Source of the DNA: Synergistaceae bacterium
GTDB taxonomy: Bacteria > Synergistota > Synergistia > Synergistales > Aminobacteriaceae
Reading direction: 5' to 3'
DNA: 21,910 nt
NCBI GenBank assembly: GCA_031289165.1
Contig: JAITPZ010000126.1
Span: 1 to 21,910 of the forward strand
Position numbers and translations under genes: made by a program. Shown here piece after piece: positions 12,522-19,524 of this stretch (position 1 is its first letter; every line of letters starts with the position of its first letter). The notes beneath the pieces were generated by a model. That model did not search any database and was not told where the DNA came from. It saw nothing but the letters and a program-made list of their open reading frames with translations.

Positions 12522-14474
12522 GTGGCGCAGGAGAAACTTTTCTTTCAGTCGGAGGCCGCAGAGCTTCTGAAGATGATGATTCACTCGGTTTATTCCAATA
12601 AGGAAATTTTTTTGCGGGAGCTGATATCCAACGCCTCCGACGCGTTGGATAAACGCAGGATTGAGGTTCTTTCCAACAGCGAGGAGTACGGGGAGTACGA
12701 ACCCGGGATTCGTATCCTGCGCGACAGGGAGAAGCGAACATTGACGATCGAGGATAACGGCATCGGCATGAGCCGCGACGAGATCGTCGAATACATCGGA
12801 ACGATCGCCAGGTCGGGAACGAAGGAGTTTCTGGCCACGGCCGGGAAAGGCGATTCTTCCGGAAAGAACGACTCCCTTTCGACGCAGGAAATGCTGATCG
12901 GACAGTTCGGGGTGGGCTTCTACTCCGCCTTCATGGTCGCCGAAAGGGTGGAGCTGATTTCGAGGCGGCTGGGAGCGACGGAGGCCTGGCGGTTCGAGTC
13001 CGCCGGCGAGGGTTCCTATGTCGTGGAGGAGGCGACGCGTCCCGAGTGCGGCACGTCGGTGAAGCTCTGGCTTCGCGCCGCCGGTGAGGACGAAAAGGAC
13101 TACGTCGACGAGTGGACGCTGCGGGATATCGTCAGAAAGTACTCCGATTTCATCGCCTATCCCATCGTGATGAACTGCTCGAAGTGGAAGGATAAGGTGG
13201 AGACCGTCGAGGACGAGGTCATCAACTCCCAAAAGGCGATCTGGAGCCGGCCTGAGGCCGAGGTTACGGAGGACGAATACCGCGAATTTTACCGCCATCT
13301 CTCGCACGACTGGCAGGAACCTCTGACGCGCATCGCCATCAACGCCGAGGGATCGGTCAACTTCAAAGGGCTGCTTTTCGTTCCCTCACAGGCGCCCTTC
13401 GACATGTTCACAAACGACCGCAGCGGCGGCGTCAGCCTCTATATTCGGCGCGTTTTCATCATGAACGACTGCAAAGACCTGATCCCGGAGTACCTCCGCT
13501 TCATTCGGGGCGTGATTGACTCCGAGGACCTGCCGCTCAATATTTCGCGCGAAATTCTGCAGGAGGACCCGCGCGTTCGCGTGATACGCCGCAGCACGCT
13601 GCGGAAGGTGTTTTCGAGCCTTCGCAAAATGCTGGAAGGCGAGCGGGAGACGTACGAGAAATTCTGGACGGCCTTCGGAAGGGTGTTCAAGGAAGGCGTC
13701 GTTCAGGACAGGGAACACGCGCAGACAATACTCGAGCTTTCCCTGTTCCGCTCCACCGCGATGCAACTCGTGGAGAACGCGGAGAAGGGAAGCGGCTGGA
13801 CGACGCCGGACGAGTATATAAAGCGCATGAAACCCGATCAGGAGGGTATTTATTACCTCGTTGGGAGGGACGCTTCCGCCCTGAAGGACTCGCCGAAGCT
13901 GGAGGCGTTTGCGGAGAAGGGATACGAGGTCCTGCTGCTCACGGATCCGGTGGATGAGGTCGTCATGGCGCAGACCCCGGAGTACGGAGAGAAGAAATTT
14001 CTCAACGTCGGCTCCGCCGAGGTTCAGGCGACGGGGGAAGAGGAGCGGAAGGAAGCGGAAAAAAAGCTGGAGACGCTGCAGGGGGCCTTCGAGCCCCTGA
14101 AGAAGAAGATCATGGCGTTTTTCCCCGAGATACTGAGCGACGCGCGTCTTTCGGTCCGCATGAAGTCGTCTCCGGCCTGCCTTGTCGGCGCCGAGAACGC
14201 CATGTCCCTGCAGATGGAGCAGCTGATGCACGCCATGGGGCACGAGATTCCCGTCGTCAAACGCGTCCTCGAGCTGAACCCGGAGCATCCCGTCGTCAGA
14301 CGCCTGATGTCCCTGGCCGAGGCAAACGACGAGAGGACGGAAGATTTTATCTCCGTACTCTACGACCAGGCCCTGATTCTGGACGGCGGAACGCTTACCG
14401 ATCCGGGACGATTTGCGCGCGGATTATCCCGTATTATGAGCATGGCCCTCGAAGAGAATCCGAAAAAAGAGTAA
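12522..14474 (+). CDS. htpG: Molecular chaperone HtpG (HSP90)
   Basis: A cytosolic ATP-dependent dimeric chaperone of about 650 residues, normal for bacterial HtpG. The N-terminal GHKL ATPase has IFLRELISNASDALDK (Glu33 and Asn37 for hydrolysis and Mg), DNGIGM near 83, GTIARSGTKEF near 96 and IGQFGVGFYSAFMV near 125. The middle domain contains LFVPSQAPFDMF, LYIRRVFIMND and LPLNISREILQ with the conserved catalytic Arg. The C-terminal dimerisation domain ends near EDFISVLYDQALILDGG. Start: GTG at 12522 is preceded by AAGGAGG at nine bases and gives the standard MAQEKLFFQSEA opening. The upstream ATG at 12492 has no such site and its reading includes the ribosome-binding site itself. Confidence 0.97.
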   Translation: MAQEKLFFQSEAAELLKMMIHSVYSNKEIFLRELISNASDALDKRRIEVLSNSEEYGEYEPGIRILRDREKRTLTIEDNGIGMSRDEIVEYIGTIARSGTKEFLATAGKGDSSGKNDSLSTQEMLIGQFGVGFYSAFMVAERVELISRRLGATEAWRFESAGEGSYVVEEATRPECGTSVKLWLRAAGEDEKDYVDEWTLRDIVRKYSDFIAYPIVMNCSKWKDKVETVEDEVINSQKAIWSRPEAEVTEDEYREFYRHLSHDWQEPLTRIAINAEGSVNFKGLLFVPSQAPFDMFTNDRSGGVSLYIRRVFIMNDCKDLIPEYLRFIRGVIDSEDLPLNISREILQEDPRVRVIRRSTLRKVFSSLRKMLEGERETYEKFWTAFGRVFKEGVVQDREHAQTILELSLFRSTAMQLVENAEKGSGWTTPDEYIKRMKPDQEGIYYLVGRDASALKDSPKLEAFAEKGYEVLLLTDPVDEVVMAQTPEYGEKKFLNVGSAEVQATGEEERKEAEKKLETLQGAFEPLKKKIMAFFPEILSDARLSVRMKSSPACLVGAENAMSLQMEQLMHAMGHEIPVVKRVLELNPEHPVVRRLMSLAEANDERTEDFISVLYDQALILDGGTLTDPGRFARGLSRIMSMALEENPKKE

Positions 14475-14550
14475 AATCAGAGCGGGTTGAAGTTTAATTT
14501 CAGAGTCGAAATCCGAAAACAGGCAGAAATAGTATTGGGGGGCGAGGATC

Positions 14551-15003
14551 ATAGCGAGCCGTAAAAAACCGAAAAAGGAAGAAATTCCGGCAGAGGAAAA
14601 TTTCGTTCCCAAATACGACGTGATGTCCACGGAGCGTTACGTCGACTCCACCGCGCAGAAATCGGAGTTCGACAGGGTACTCGACGAACTGGGAGCCATC
14701 AGCCGGGAGAAACTCGCGTGGGATATCCTTCGGATGACGCAGAAGCACTTCGGCGATACGGAGGAAGAAAACGCGCGCAAGCTGGACGCCTTTTTGGGAG
14801 CTTTTATCGTCAACGCGGCCACGGAGCTGTATGACAGAGGGCTGAAGGACGTCGCCTTTCAGAGGCTGGAACAGGCCGGAGTCATTCTGGAGGCAAAAGA
14901 GAAGCTGAACCAGGAGGTCGAGTCCATACGCGCCCGAACGGATGACGCCTTCGACGTTTCCGCCATGCTGGGTCTCGGCGGAGAAGAAGATGAAAAGGAG
15001 TAG
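14551..15003 (+). CDS. Hypothetical protein downstream of htpG
   Basis: Not recognised. About 150 residues, soluble, helical and charged: a basic start (ASRKKPKKEE), then conserved-looking NFVPKYDVMSTERYVDS, then a helical domain with LDELGAISREKLAWDILRMTQKHFG and FLGAFIVNAATELYDRGLKDVAFQRLEQAG, and an acidic end (GGEEDEKE). The only standard starts (GTG 14620, ATG 14623) have no ribosome-binding site. The frame continues upstream to ATA at 14551 (or ATC at 14548), directly after GGGGGGCGAGG. I place the start at ATA, which needs an unusual start codon; the true start could still be at 14620. It follows htpG by about 75 bases and precedes the Sel1 gene, probably in one transcript. Confidence 0.7.
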   Translation: MASRKKPKKEEIPAEENFVPKYDVMSTERYVDSTAQKSEFDRVLDELGAISREKLAWDILRMTQKHFGDTEEENARKLDAFLGAFIVNAATELYDRGLKDVAFQRLEQAGVILEAKEKLNQEVESIRARTDDAFDVSAMLGLGGEEDEKE

Positions 15004-15071
15004 CCTGCGGCGCCGCTCACGGGCCTCCGGTTTCGAAGGGGCATAAAGATGGCAGAAAGAAGTGTGGTTTG

Positions 15072-15764
15072 ATGTCCGATCCATTGTCCTGGGACGGCGA
15101 AGAAATTTCGCAGAACAACGCGCAGGCCGATGAAGAGGCCTTCGAGCTCTGCCGTCGGGCGGCCGAATCGGGCGACGCCGACGCGCAGTTCAGTTTGGCG
15201 CGGATGTATCAGAAGGGCCAGGGCGTTTCCCAGGACGACGGACAGGCCGCGGAATGGTTCCGCAAAGCGGCCGAACAGGGGCATGGCAGGGCGCAGTTTA
15301 TTCTGGGCCTGATGTACCGGAAGGGCCGGGGAGTTCCCCAGAACGACGAGGAGGCCGTCAAATGGTACCACAAAGCGGCCGGGCAGGGTCTTGTCGAAGC
15401 TCAGTGCCTTTTGGGCGTGATGTATCGAAGGGGACGAAGAGTTCCGAAAGACGACGCGCAGGCCGAGGAATGGTACCGTCGGGCCGCCGAACAGGGTGAC
15501 AGCGGAGCTCAGTTTGTCCTTGGGTGGATGTATGAAAATGGTCACGGGACCTCGCAGGACGACGAAGAGGCCGTCAAATGGTATCGCATGGCGGCCGAAC
15601 AGGGGCACGTCGGGGCTCAGTTCAACCTCGGGTGGATGTACGAAAACGGCCGGGGGATCCCTCAGGACGACGAGGAGGCCGTTAAATGGTACCGCCGGGC
15701 GGCCCGACAGGATCATATCGGGGCGAAATTCAGCCTCAGCACGATATATCGAAAAAACCTGTAA
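15072..15764 (+). CDS. Sel1-repeat (SLR/TPR-like) protein
   Basis: A solenoid of Sel1-like repeats, helix-turn-helix units that mediate protein-protein contacts. After a 38-residue lead, five full 36-residue units and a partial sixth begin at residues near 38, 74, 110, 146, 182 and 218, each of the form AQFxLGxMYxxGxGVxQDDxEAxxWYRxAAEQG. The repeats are also visible at DNA level as 108-base periodicity, so recent duplication or gene conversion is likely. There is no signal peptide, so the product is probably cytosolic. The ATG at 15072 overlaps, as TGATG, the stop of a tiny ORF (15049-15073) that has a purine-rich site before it. The partner is unknown; adjacent htpG and the hypothetical protein are in the same direction. 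Confidence 0.92.
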   Translation: MSDPLSWDGEEISQNNAQADEEAFELCRRAAESGDADAQFSLARMYQKGQGVSQDDGQAAEWFRKAAEQGHGRAQFILGLMYRKGRGVPQNDEEAVKWYHKAAGQGLVEAQCLLGVMYRRGRRVPKDDAQAEEWYRRAAEQGDSGAQFVLGWMYENGHGTSQDDEEAVKWYRMAAEQGHVGAQFNLGWMYENGRGIPQDDEEAVKWYRRAARQDHIGAKFSLSTIYRKNL

Positions 15765-15797
15765 AGACCGTAAAACTTCTCCGCCCGGCTCCTCCCC

Positions 15798-16577
15798 TCA
15801 CTCCTTGTGGGGGTCGGACTCCGGAGTGATGCGCTCGCCGGTCAGCGCGAAGCAGAGAGATTCCGCGATGTTCGTGACGTGATCGCCGGCGCGTTCCAGA
15901 TGGCGTGCCAGCGCCAGAACGTAGGCCTTGCGGGTGAACTCCCTGTTCTCACAGGCGGAGGCGTTGTTTAAAAAATCGTCGTAGAGGGTGTCGTACATTT
16001 TATCGACCTCGTCATCCCTCTCGAATACCCTGCGGGCCAGCAGAAAGTCCCCGGTTTTCAGCGCGGTCAGTGCGTCGTCCAGTTGCTCGAGCACGAGGTT
16101 CAGGATGACGGAAACCTCTTTCATGTCCTCGATCCTGTCCCAGTAGGGCCTGTAGCGCAGAAGGTGGCGGGCGATGTTGGTGGCCTCGTCCCCTATTCGC
16201 TCGAGGTCGGTCGTCATTCTGACGACCGCGAAGATATAGCGCAGATCGTCCTGAACGGGCTGACGCATGGCCGCGATCGAAAAACATTCCCAGTTGATCG
16301 CGATTTCCAGTCTGTCGACCACGCCGTCGTCTTCGATGACGGAGTGGGCATCCGCCTCCTCCTCGCTGACCAGGATGGAAAGCGAGCGGGCAAGCATGTC
16401 GCGCGCCTTCGTTCCCATCTCCAGAACGAGGTTCATGACGTGTTCCCTGTCCTGAGTCATGAGGATTTCGTTGAGCGCCCTTTCCTGCCCTCCGTGCTGA
16501 GGAGCGTCCTGTCCCCGCGAGCGTTTTCCCGCCCCGGGCAAAAAGGGCATCCCGGATAAAAAAGAAAACATGCTCAT
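15798..16577 (-). CDS. phoU: PhoU-family phosphate transport regulator
   Basis: A PhoU protein with two three-helix repeats that bind metal clusters. The 259-residue product has an N-terminal lead (about 1-35) followed by the two repeats with the signature acidic motifs DLERIGDEATNIA near 125 and HLERAGDHVTNIAE near 227. PhoU proteins restrain phosphate uptake and signalling. The start ATG at 16577 has AGGTGA upstream and overlaps the stop of the Na+/phosphate cotransporter gene by four bases (ATGA), so the two are translationally coupled. The longer frame to 16682 would run deep into that gene without a ribosome-binding site. The neighbour itself ends with a PhoU-like domain, so this operon carries two such modules. 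Confidence 0.93.
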   Translation of the reverse strand: MSMFSFLSGMPFLPGAGKRSRGQDAPQHGGQERALNEILMTQDREHVMNLVLEMGTKARDMLARSLSILVSEEEADAHSVIEDDGVVDRLEIAINWECFSIAAMRQPVQDDLRYIFAVVRMTTDLERIGDEATNIARHLLRYRPYWDRIEDMKEVSVILNLVLEQLDDALTALKTGDFLLARRVFERDDEVDKMYDTLYDDFLNNASACENREFTRKAYVLALARHLERAGDHVTNIAESLCFALTGERITPESDPHKE

Positions 16578-18160
16578 CCCGTCACCTTCCCTTCGCGCAT
16601 CGCCGGAGGCGCAAGTTTCACGCTTTCCAGCATACGCTCCGATGCGTGGACGATTCTGACAAAAACGGTCAACAGAGGCCACAGCTCGCCGCTGCCCTCT
16701 TCGCTCATTTCATCATAGGCCAGAGAGTAGCGCAACTGATTTTCGGCCCTTCGAAATTTCGCGATTTCCGCCCGCGCGCTTCGTTCCATAGCCTCGTCCC
16801 CTAGGACAAAAAACCTGAGGGCCAGGCGCAGGACCGTCAGTACCTGATCGATCAGGTTTCTGACGGCGGTTCCGGAAAAATGCGACGTATCGACGGGGAC
16901 GAGCTCCCGGTCGATGCAGATGATAATGTCCGAAAGCGAGGAGAGCGCGACCGACAGATTGATGTAACGCCGCATCAGCGCCGCCTCGTTCCGCGGAAGC
17001 GCCAGAGAGGACAAAAAAGACTGACACTCCCGGCTCAGGTCCTTTAAATTCGCCCGCAGCCGCGTCAGCCGCCATCGTTCGGAGGGAACGGTGAACAGAA
17101 TCTGCAAAAAGGCCTCGACAAAATTGGCCAGGCGGGTCGTCTCGCGGGACAACAGCGTCAGGGCGACGGCGGGGGCGTCCAGAAGTTCCCGATTCAGGAA
17201 CGCCGGCTCGCCGGGATCGCCGAGAGAGGGGAAAACGCGCTCGCAGCACCTTCGGATCAGGTCGGAAAAGGGCGTGACCAGAAGGGCGTTCAGCGTCGCC
17301 AGGATGATCTGAAAGGTCGCCAGAGAGGAGGCGGCGGTGAGGGGAAATCCGTAAAGTCCCAGCTTTCGAACGAGCGCGATAATCAGAGGTGTGAGCAGCA
17401 AAACCAGAAACGCGCCGAGGAGCTTGTAAAGGACCGTGGCGAACCCCAGTCGGCGGGAGTTCAGCCTGCCCGCCAGACCGGACAGCATGATGATCGTCGT
17501 CGAGCCGACATGGGCTCCCAGCACGATGGCCATCCCGGAGGAAATCGTCATCAGACCCGCTGACGCCACGGATATGGCGATGGCGATGACGACCGTGTTG
17601 TTTTGGATGATGGACGTCAGCGCAAAAGCGATGAGCCCCGCCAGAAAAAAATTGCGGCTGCCCCAGAGAATCAGGGATTTTGTCGTTGGAGACTGCAACA
17701 GTGGAACGACCCCGTTCTGAATCATCAGCATGCCTATAAGGACCAGCGAGATTCCCTGCAGAACGCGCCCGTAGCTCTGCACCACAGGTTTTTTGGAAAG
17801 GCGGATCAAAATCAGGCTGACGAACAAAAGCAGAGGAGCGAAGCGCACGACGTCCAGGCTGATCAGAAGAATGACGATCCCGCCGCCGAAGCTCGCGCCG
17901 CTCATGGCCAGAATCGCCTCCGTCAGGTTCATGGCCCCGATATCGACGAAACCGATGGCCAGAGAGGTCGCCACGGTGCTGTTCTGGGTGATCAGGGTCA
18001 GAAGAGTCCCGAATACAAATGGCTTGACGCGTCCCTTCGCCAGTCGAAAAAGGGCGCTGTGCAGCCATCCTCCGATATGCTGAAAGCTCCGGCAGCAGGC
18101 ATCGATCCCGAACAAAAACAGGGCGAGCCCTCCCAATATTGCGATGAACCCCCAGAACAA
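16574..18160 (-). CDS. nptA: Na+/phosphate cotransporter, NptA/PNaS family, with PhoU-like C-terminus
   Basis: A sodium-driven inorganic phosphate symporter in the inner membrane, 528 residues. Residues 1-300 hold the Na_Pi_cotrans repeats with QNSTVATSLAIGFVD near 59 and IIQNNTVVIAIAIS near 184, the duplicated QN motif of the family, plus GAHVGSTTIIMLSG near 217 and about eight hydrophobic helices. From about 330 onward the protein is soluble and helical (LSRETTRLANFVEAFLQIL and YINLSVALSSLSDIIICIDRE), like the PhoU domain often fused to these transporters. The TTG start at 18160 is preceded by GGGAGGTGAGGGG. It is followed, overlapping, by phoU. The pair should set intracellular phosphate; transport could also run in the export direction. 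Confidence 0.93.
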   Translation of the reverse strand: MFWGFIAILGGLALFLFGIDACCRSFQHIGGWLHSALFRLAKGRVKPFVFGTLLTLITQNSTVATSLAIGFVDIGAMNLTEAILAMSGASFGGGIVILLISLDVVRFAPLLLFVSLILIRLSKKPVVQSYGRVLQGISLVLIGMLMIQNGVVPLLQSPTTKSLILWGSRNFFLAGLIAFALTSIIQNNTVVIAIAISVASAGLMTISSGMAIVLGAHVGSTTIIMLSGLAGRLNSRRLGFATVLYKLLGAFLVLLLTPLIIALVRKLGLYGFPLTAASSLATFQIILATLNALLVTPFSDLIRRCCERVFPSLGDPGEPAFLNRELLDAPAVALTLLSRETTRLANFVEAFLQILFTVPSERWRLTRLRANLKDLSRECQSFLSSLALPRNEAALMRRYINLSVALSSLSDIIICIDRELVPVDTSHFSGTAVRNLIDQVLTVLRLALRFFVLGDEAMERSARAEIAKFRRAENQLRYSLAYDEMSEEGSGELWPLLTVFVRIVHASERMLESVKLAPPAMREGKVTG

Positions 18161-18195
18161 CCCCTCACCTCCCGCACCCCGAATCTGAAAAACTT

Positions 18196-18201
18196 ATTAT
18201 A
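18196..18201 (-). promoter_or_regulatory. Possible -10 element for the nptA-phoU operon
   Basis: TATAAT on the minus strand, about 36 bases before the TTG start of nptA, but without a clear -35 at 16-18 bases. The upstream gap to 18327 holds no gene and no PHO-box pair I can name. Confidence 0.35.
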
Positions 18202-18327
18202 CATCGGCTCGGCGGCAACGGAGGCAGGGACTCGATCCGGACAGGTCGGCGCTAACATCAGGCATGAGAATCCTGTTTAACCTGTTTTCAGCTATTTTAA
18301 CTTCAGGCCTTCGATTTAGATTCAGAA

Positions 18328-18993
18328 TTACAGAATATTCCTTGGAATCCCCATATTCATCCAGCGGACGACCTTGCCCAGGATCTCCAGATACTCGATC
18401 TCGTCCCTGTCGATCCATGTGGACTGGAAATCGCTGTTGGCGGGGCGCAGCTCGACCCTGCCGTCCTTGTAGAAGATAATGCCCTTCACCGAGCAGCGCT
18501 CGTTCCACTTGACGTAGGCAATGTCGCCGCTGCGTACCTCGAGGTTCGGGTTGATCAGGATCAGGCAGCCGTCGTCGATGTTGGCCCCGATCATGCTCTC
18601 CCCTTCCACGCGCACGAAGTAAGGTTTTTCAGGCCCAATCGGTCCGCCGGTCTCCCGCTCGGGCCAGGGCATCCACTCGACCACCTCCGTCGCGTCCTCC
18701 CAGCTGAAACCTTTTCCCGCGCACGCCTCCTGGTTGAGGACGGGAAGATAAAGCTGCGGAGGAATCGTCGGCTCGGGGTCGAGTTCCACGTCCAGCGTAT
18801 CGTCCAGCAGATACGCCATACTGAGCTCCAGGGCCTGCGCGATTTTCCGCTTCATCTCGTCCCGGATACCGATACTCCCGTTTTCGTAGCGATACAGGGT
18901 GTTGGGGTCTACACCGATCAGGCGGGCAAGCTCGGGGCGTTTCATGCCCCTGCGTTCCCTGCAGGCCTTTATTTTCTCCCCGGTTTTCAACAT
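18328..18993 (-). CDS. LexA/CI-type repressor: helix-turn-helix plus S24 self-cleaving domain
   Basis: A 221-residue transcription repressor. The N-terminal XRE helix-turn-helix (about 1-65) reads KIKACRERRGMKRPELARLIGVDPNTLYRYENG. The C-terminal S24 peptidase (LexA/UmuD/CI) domain has the cleavage-site region LPVLNQEACAGKG with Ala92-Gly93, nucleophile Ser133 in VEGESMIG and general-base Lys170 in CSVKGI. The Ser-Lys distance of 37 equals that in E. coli LexA. All parts for DNA-damage-triggered self-cleavage are present. The start ATG at 18993 has GGAGG upstream; the longer frame to 19098 is unlikely. It is transcribed away from a small membrane protein gene, and an inverted-repeat operator lies between. 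It resembles phage CI repressors, but no other phage gene is visible here. Confidence 0.92.
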   Translation of the reverse strand: MLKTGEKIKACRERRGMKRPELARLIGVDPNTLYRYENGSIGIRDEMKRKIAQALELSMAYLLDDTLDVELDPEPTIPPQLYLPVLNQEACAGKGFSWEDATEVVEWMPWPERETGGPIGPEKPYFVRVEGESMIGANIDDGCLILINPNLEVRSGDIAYVKWNERCSVKGIIFYKDGRVELRPANSDFQSTWIDRDEIEYLEILGKVVRWMNMGIPRNIL

Positions 18994-19109
18994 CGCCCTT
19001 CCTCCATTGATGCACGATAGTCGAAGATCACGCAATCTCTCATTTTTTCCGGCAAACATAATACTACACATTACGCCGTAAAAGCATCTTTCAGACAACA
19101 GTAAAAGTA

Positions 19110-19138
19110 TTGACTAACTACGTATATTGTAGCATAAT
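19110..19138 (+). promoter_or_regulatory. Strong sigma70 promoter of the small membrane protein
   Basis: TTGACT (19110-19115), 17-base spacer, CATAAT (19133-19138). Spacing is optimal and both boxes have five of six matches. The spacer is almost entirely occupied by a palindrome that fits a repressor operator. Confidence 0.85.
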
Positions 19139-19161
19139 TGAAACACAGACGAAATACGTAG
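19118..19161. promoter_or_regulatory. Inverted-repeat operator between the divergent genes
   Basis: CTACGTAT (19118-19125) and its exact inverse ATACGTAG (19154-19161) bracket the -10 region; each contains the self-complementary TACGTA. A third, weaker half-site (TGTAG, 19128-19132) makes the first copy a CTACGTATATTGTAG palindrome. On the minus strand an extended -10 (TGCTACAAT, complement of 19126-19134) for the repressor gene overlaps the same site. This fits autoregulation by the S24 repressor. Confidence 0.7.
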
Positions 19162-19179
19162 CAAAAGAGGTGCGACAAA

Positions 19180-19524
19180 ATGACGATGGAAAATTGGGCG
19201 TGGGGCTGGGAATATGTGACGCAGCAGGTGGCGATGGCAATTTTATGGTGCTTCCTGTTGCTGGTGATCCGGACGGAAATCGTCGCATTCAAGGCGAAAG
19301 GCGAGCCGAAAAATCGGAGAGAGGACAAAAAAATTCCGGCCTCCCCGAAGAGGCCGGACAGCGCCCGAAACACAGGGGACCTCCGCGAGGTCAGGGATGG
19401 GGAACGACCTCGTACGGCCACGCGGCCATTCCGCCCTCAAGGACTGCAAATTTTGTATACCCGCAGCGCCTCAGCATGGAACACGCGCTCCAGGCTCGCA
19501 CACCCGCTCGACACACCACGATGA
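19180..19524 (+). CDS. Small single-helix membrane protein under repressor control
   Basis: Not recognised. The ATG has AGAGGTG seven bases upstream and a near-consensus promoter 40 bases away. The first 43 residues are convincing: a Trp-rich amphipathic start (MTMENWAWGWEYV), one transmembrane helix (about 16-32, QVAMAILWCFLLLVIR) and a basic/charged tail. Residues after about 50 are read through the terminator hairpin of the opposite gene and then antisense to its 3' end (from 19391), and look like non-native sequence. The real C-terminus may have been lost, or the tail is simply tolerated. Divergence from a self-cleaving repressor suggests DNA-damage-induced expression, as for small SOS membrane peptides such as TisB. 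That comparison is by layout only, not by sequence. Confidence 0.55.
   Translation: MTMENWAWGWEYVTQQVAMAILWCFLLLVIRTEIVAFKAKGEPKNRREDKKIPASPKRPDSARNTGDLREVRDGERPRTATRPFRPQGLQILYTRSASAWNTRSRLAHPLDTPR
19331..19357 (-). terminator. Terminator of the CoA-disulfide reductase gene
   Basis: CCGGCCTC pairs perfectly with GAGGCCGG around a six-base loop, followed on the minus strand by AATTTTTTT. It lies 34 bases after the stop codon, inside the coding frame of the opposing small membrane protein. Confidence 0.9.

Noticed and set aside
15180..15740. Regular repeats suggestive of a CRISPR or tandem array
   Set aside because: The 108-base period is the Sel1 protein repeat within an intact coding frame; there are no spacers.
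16713..18068. 451-codon open frame on the minus strand inside nptA
   Set aside because: It is a shifted frame of the cotransporter gene; the true frame has the QN repeats and membrane helices.
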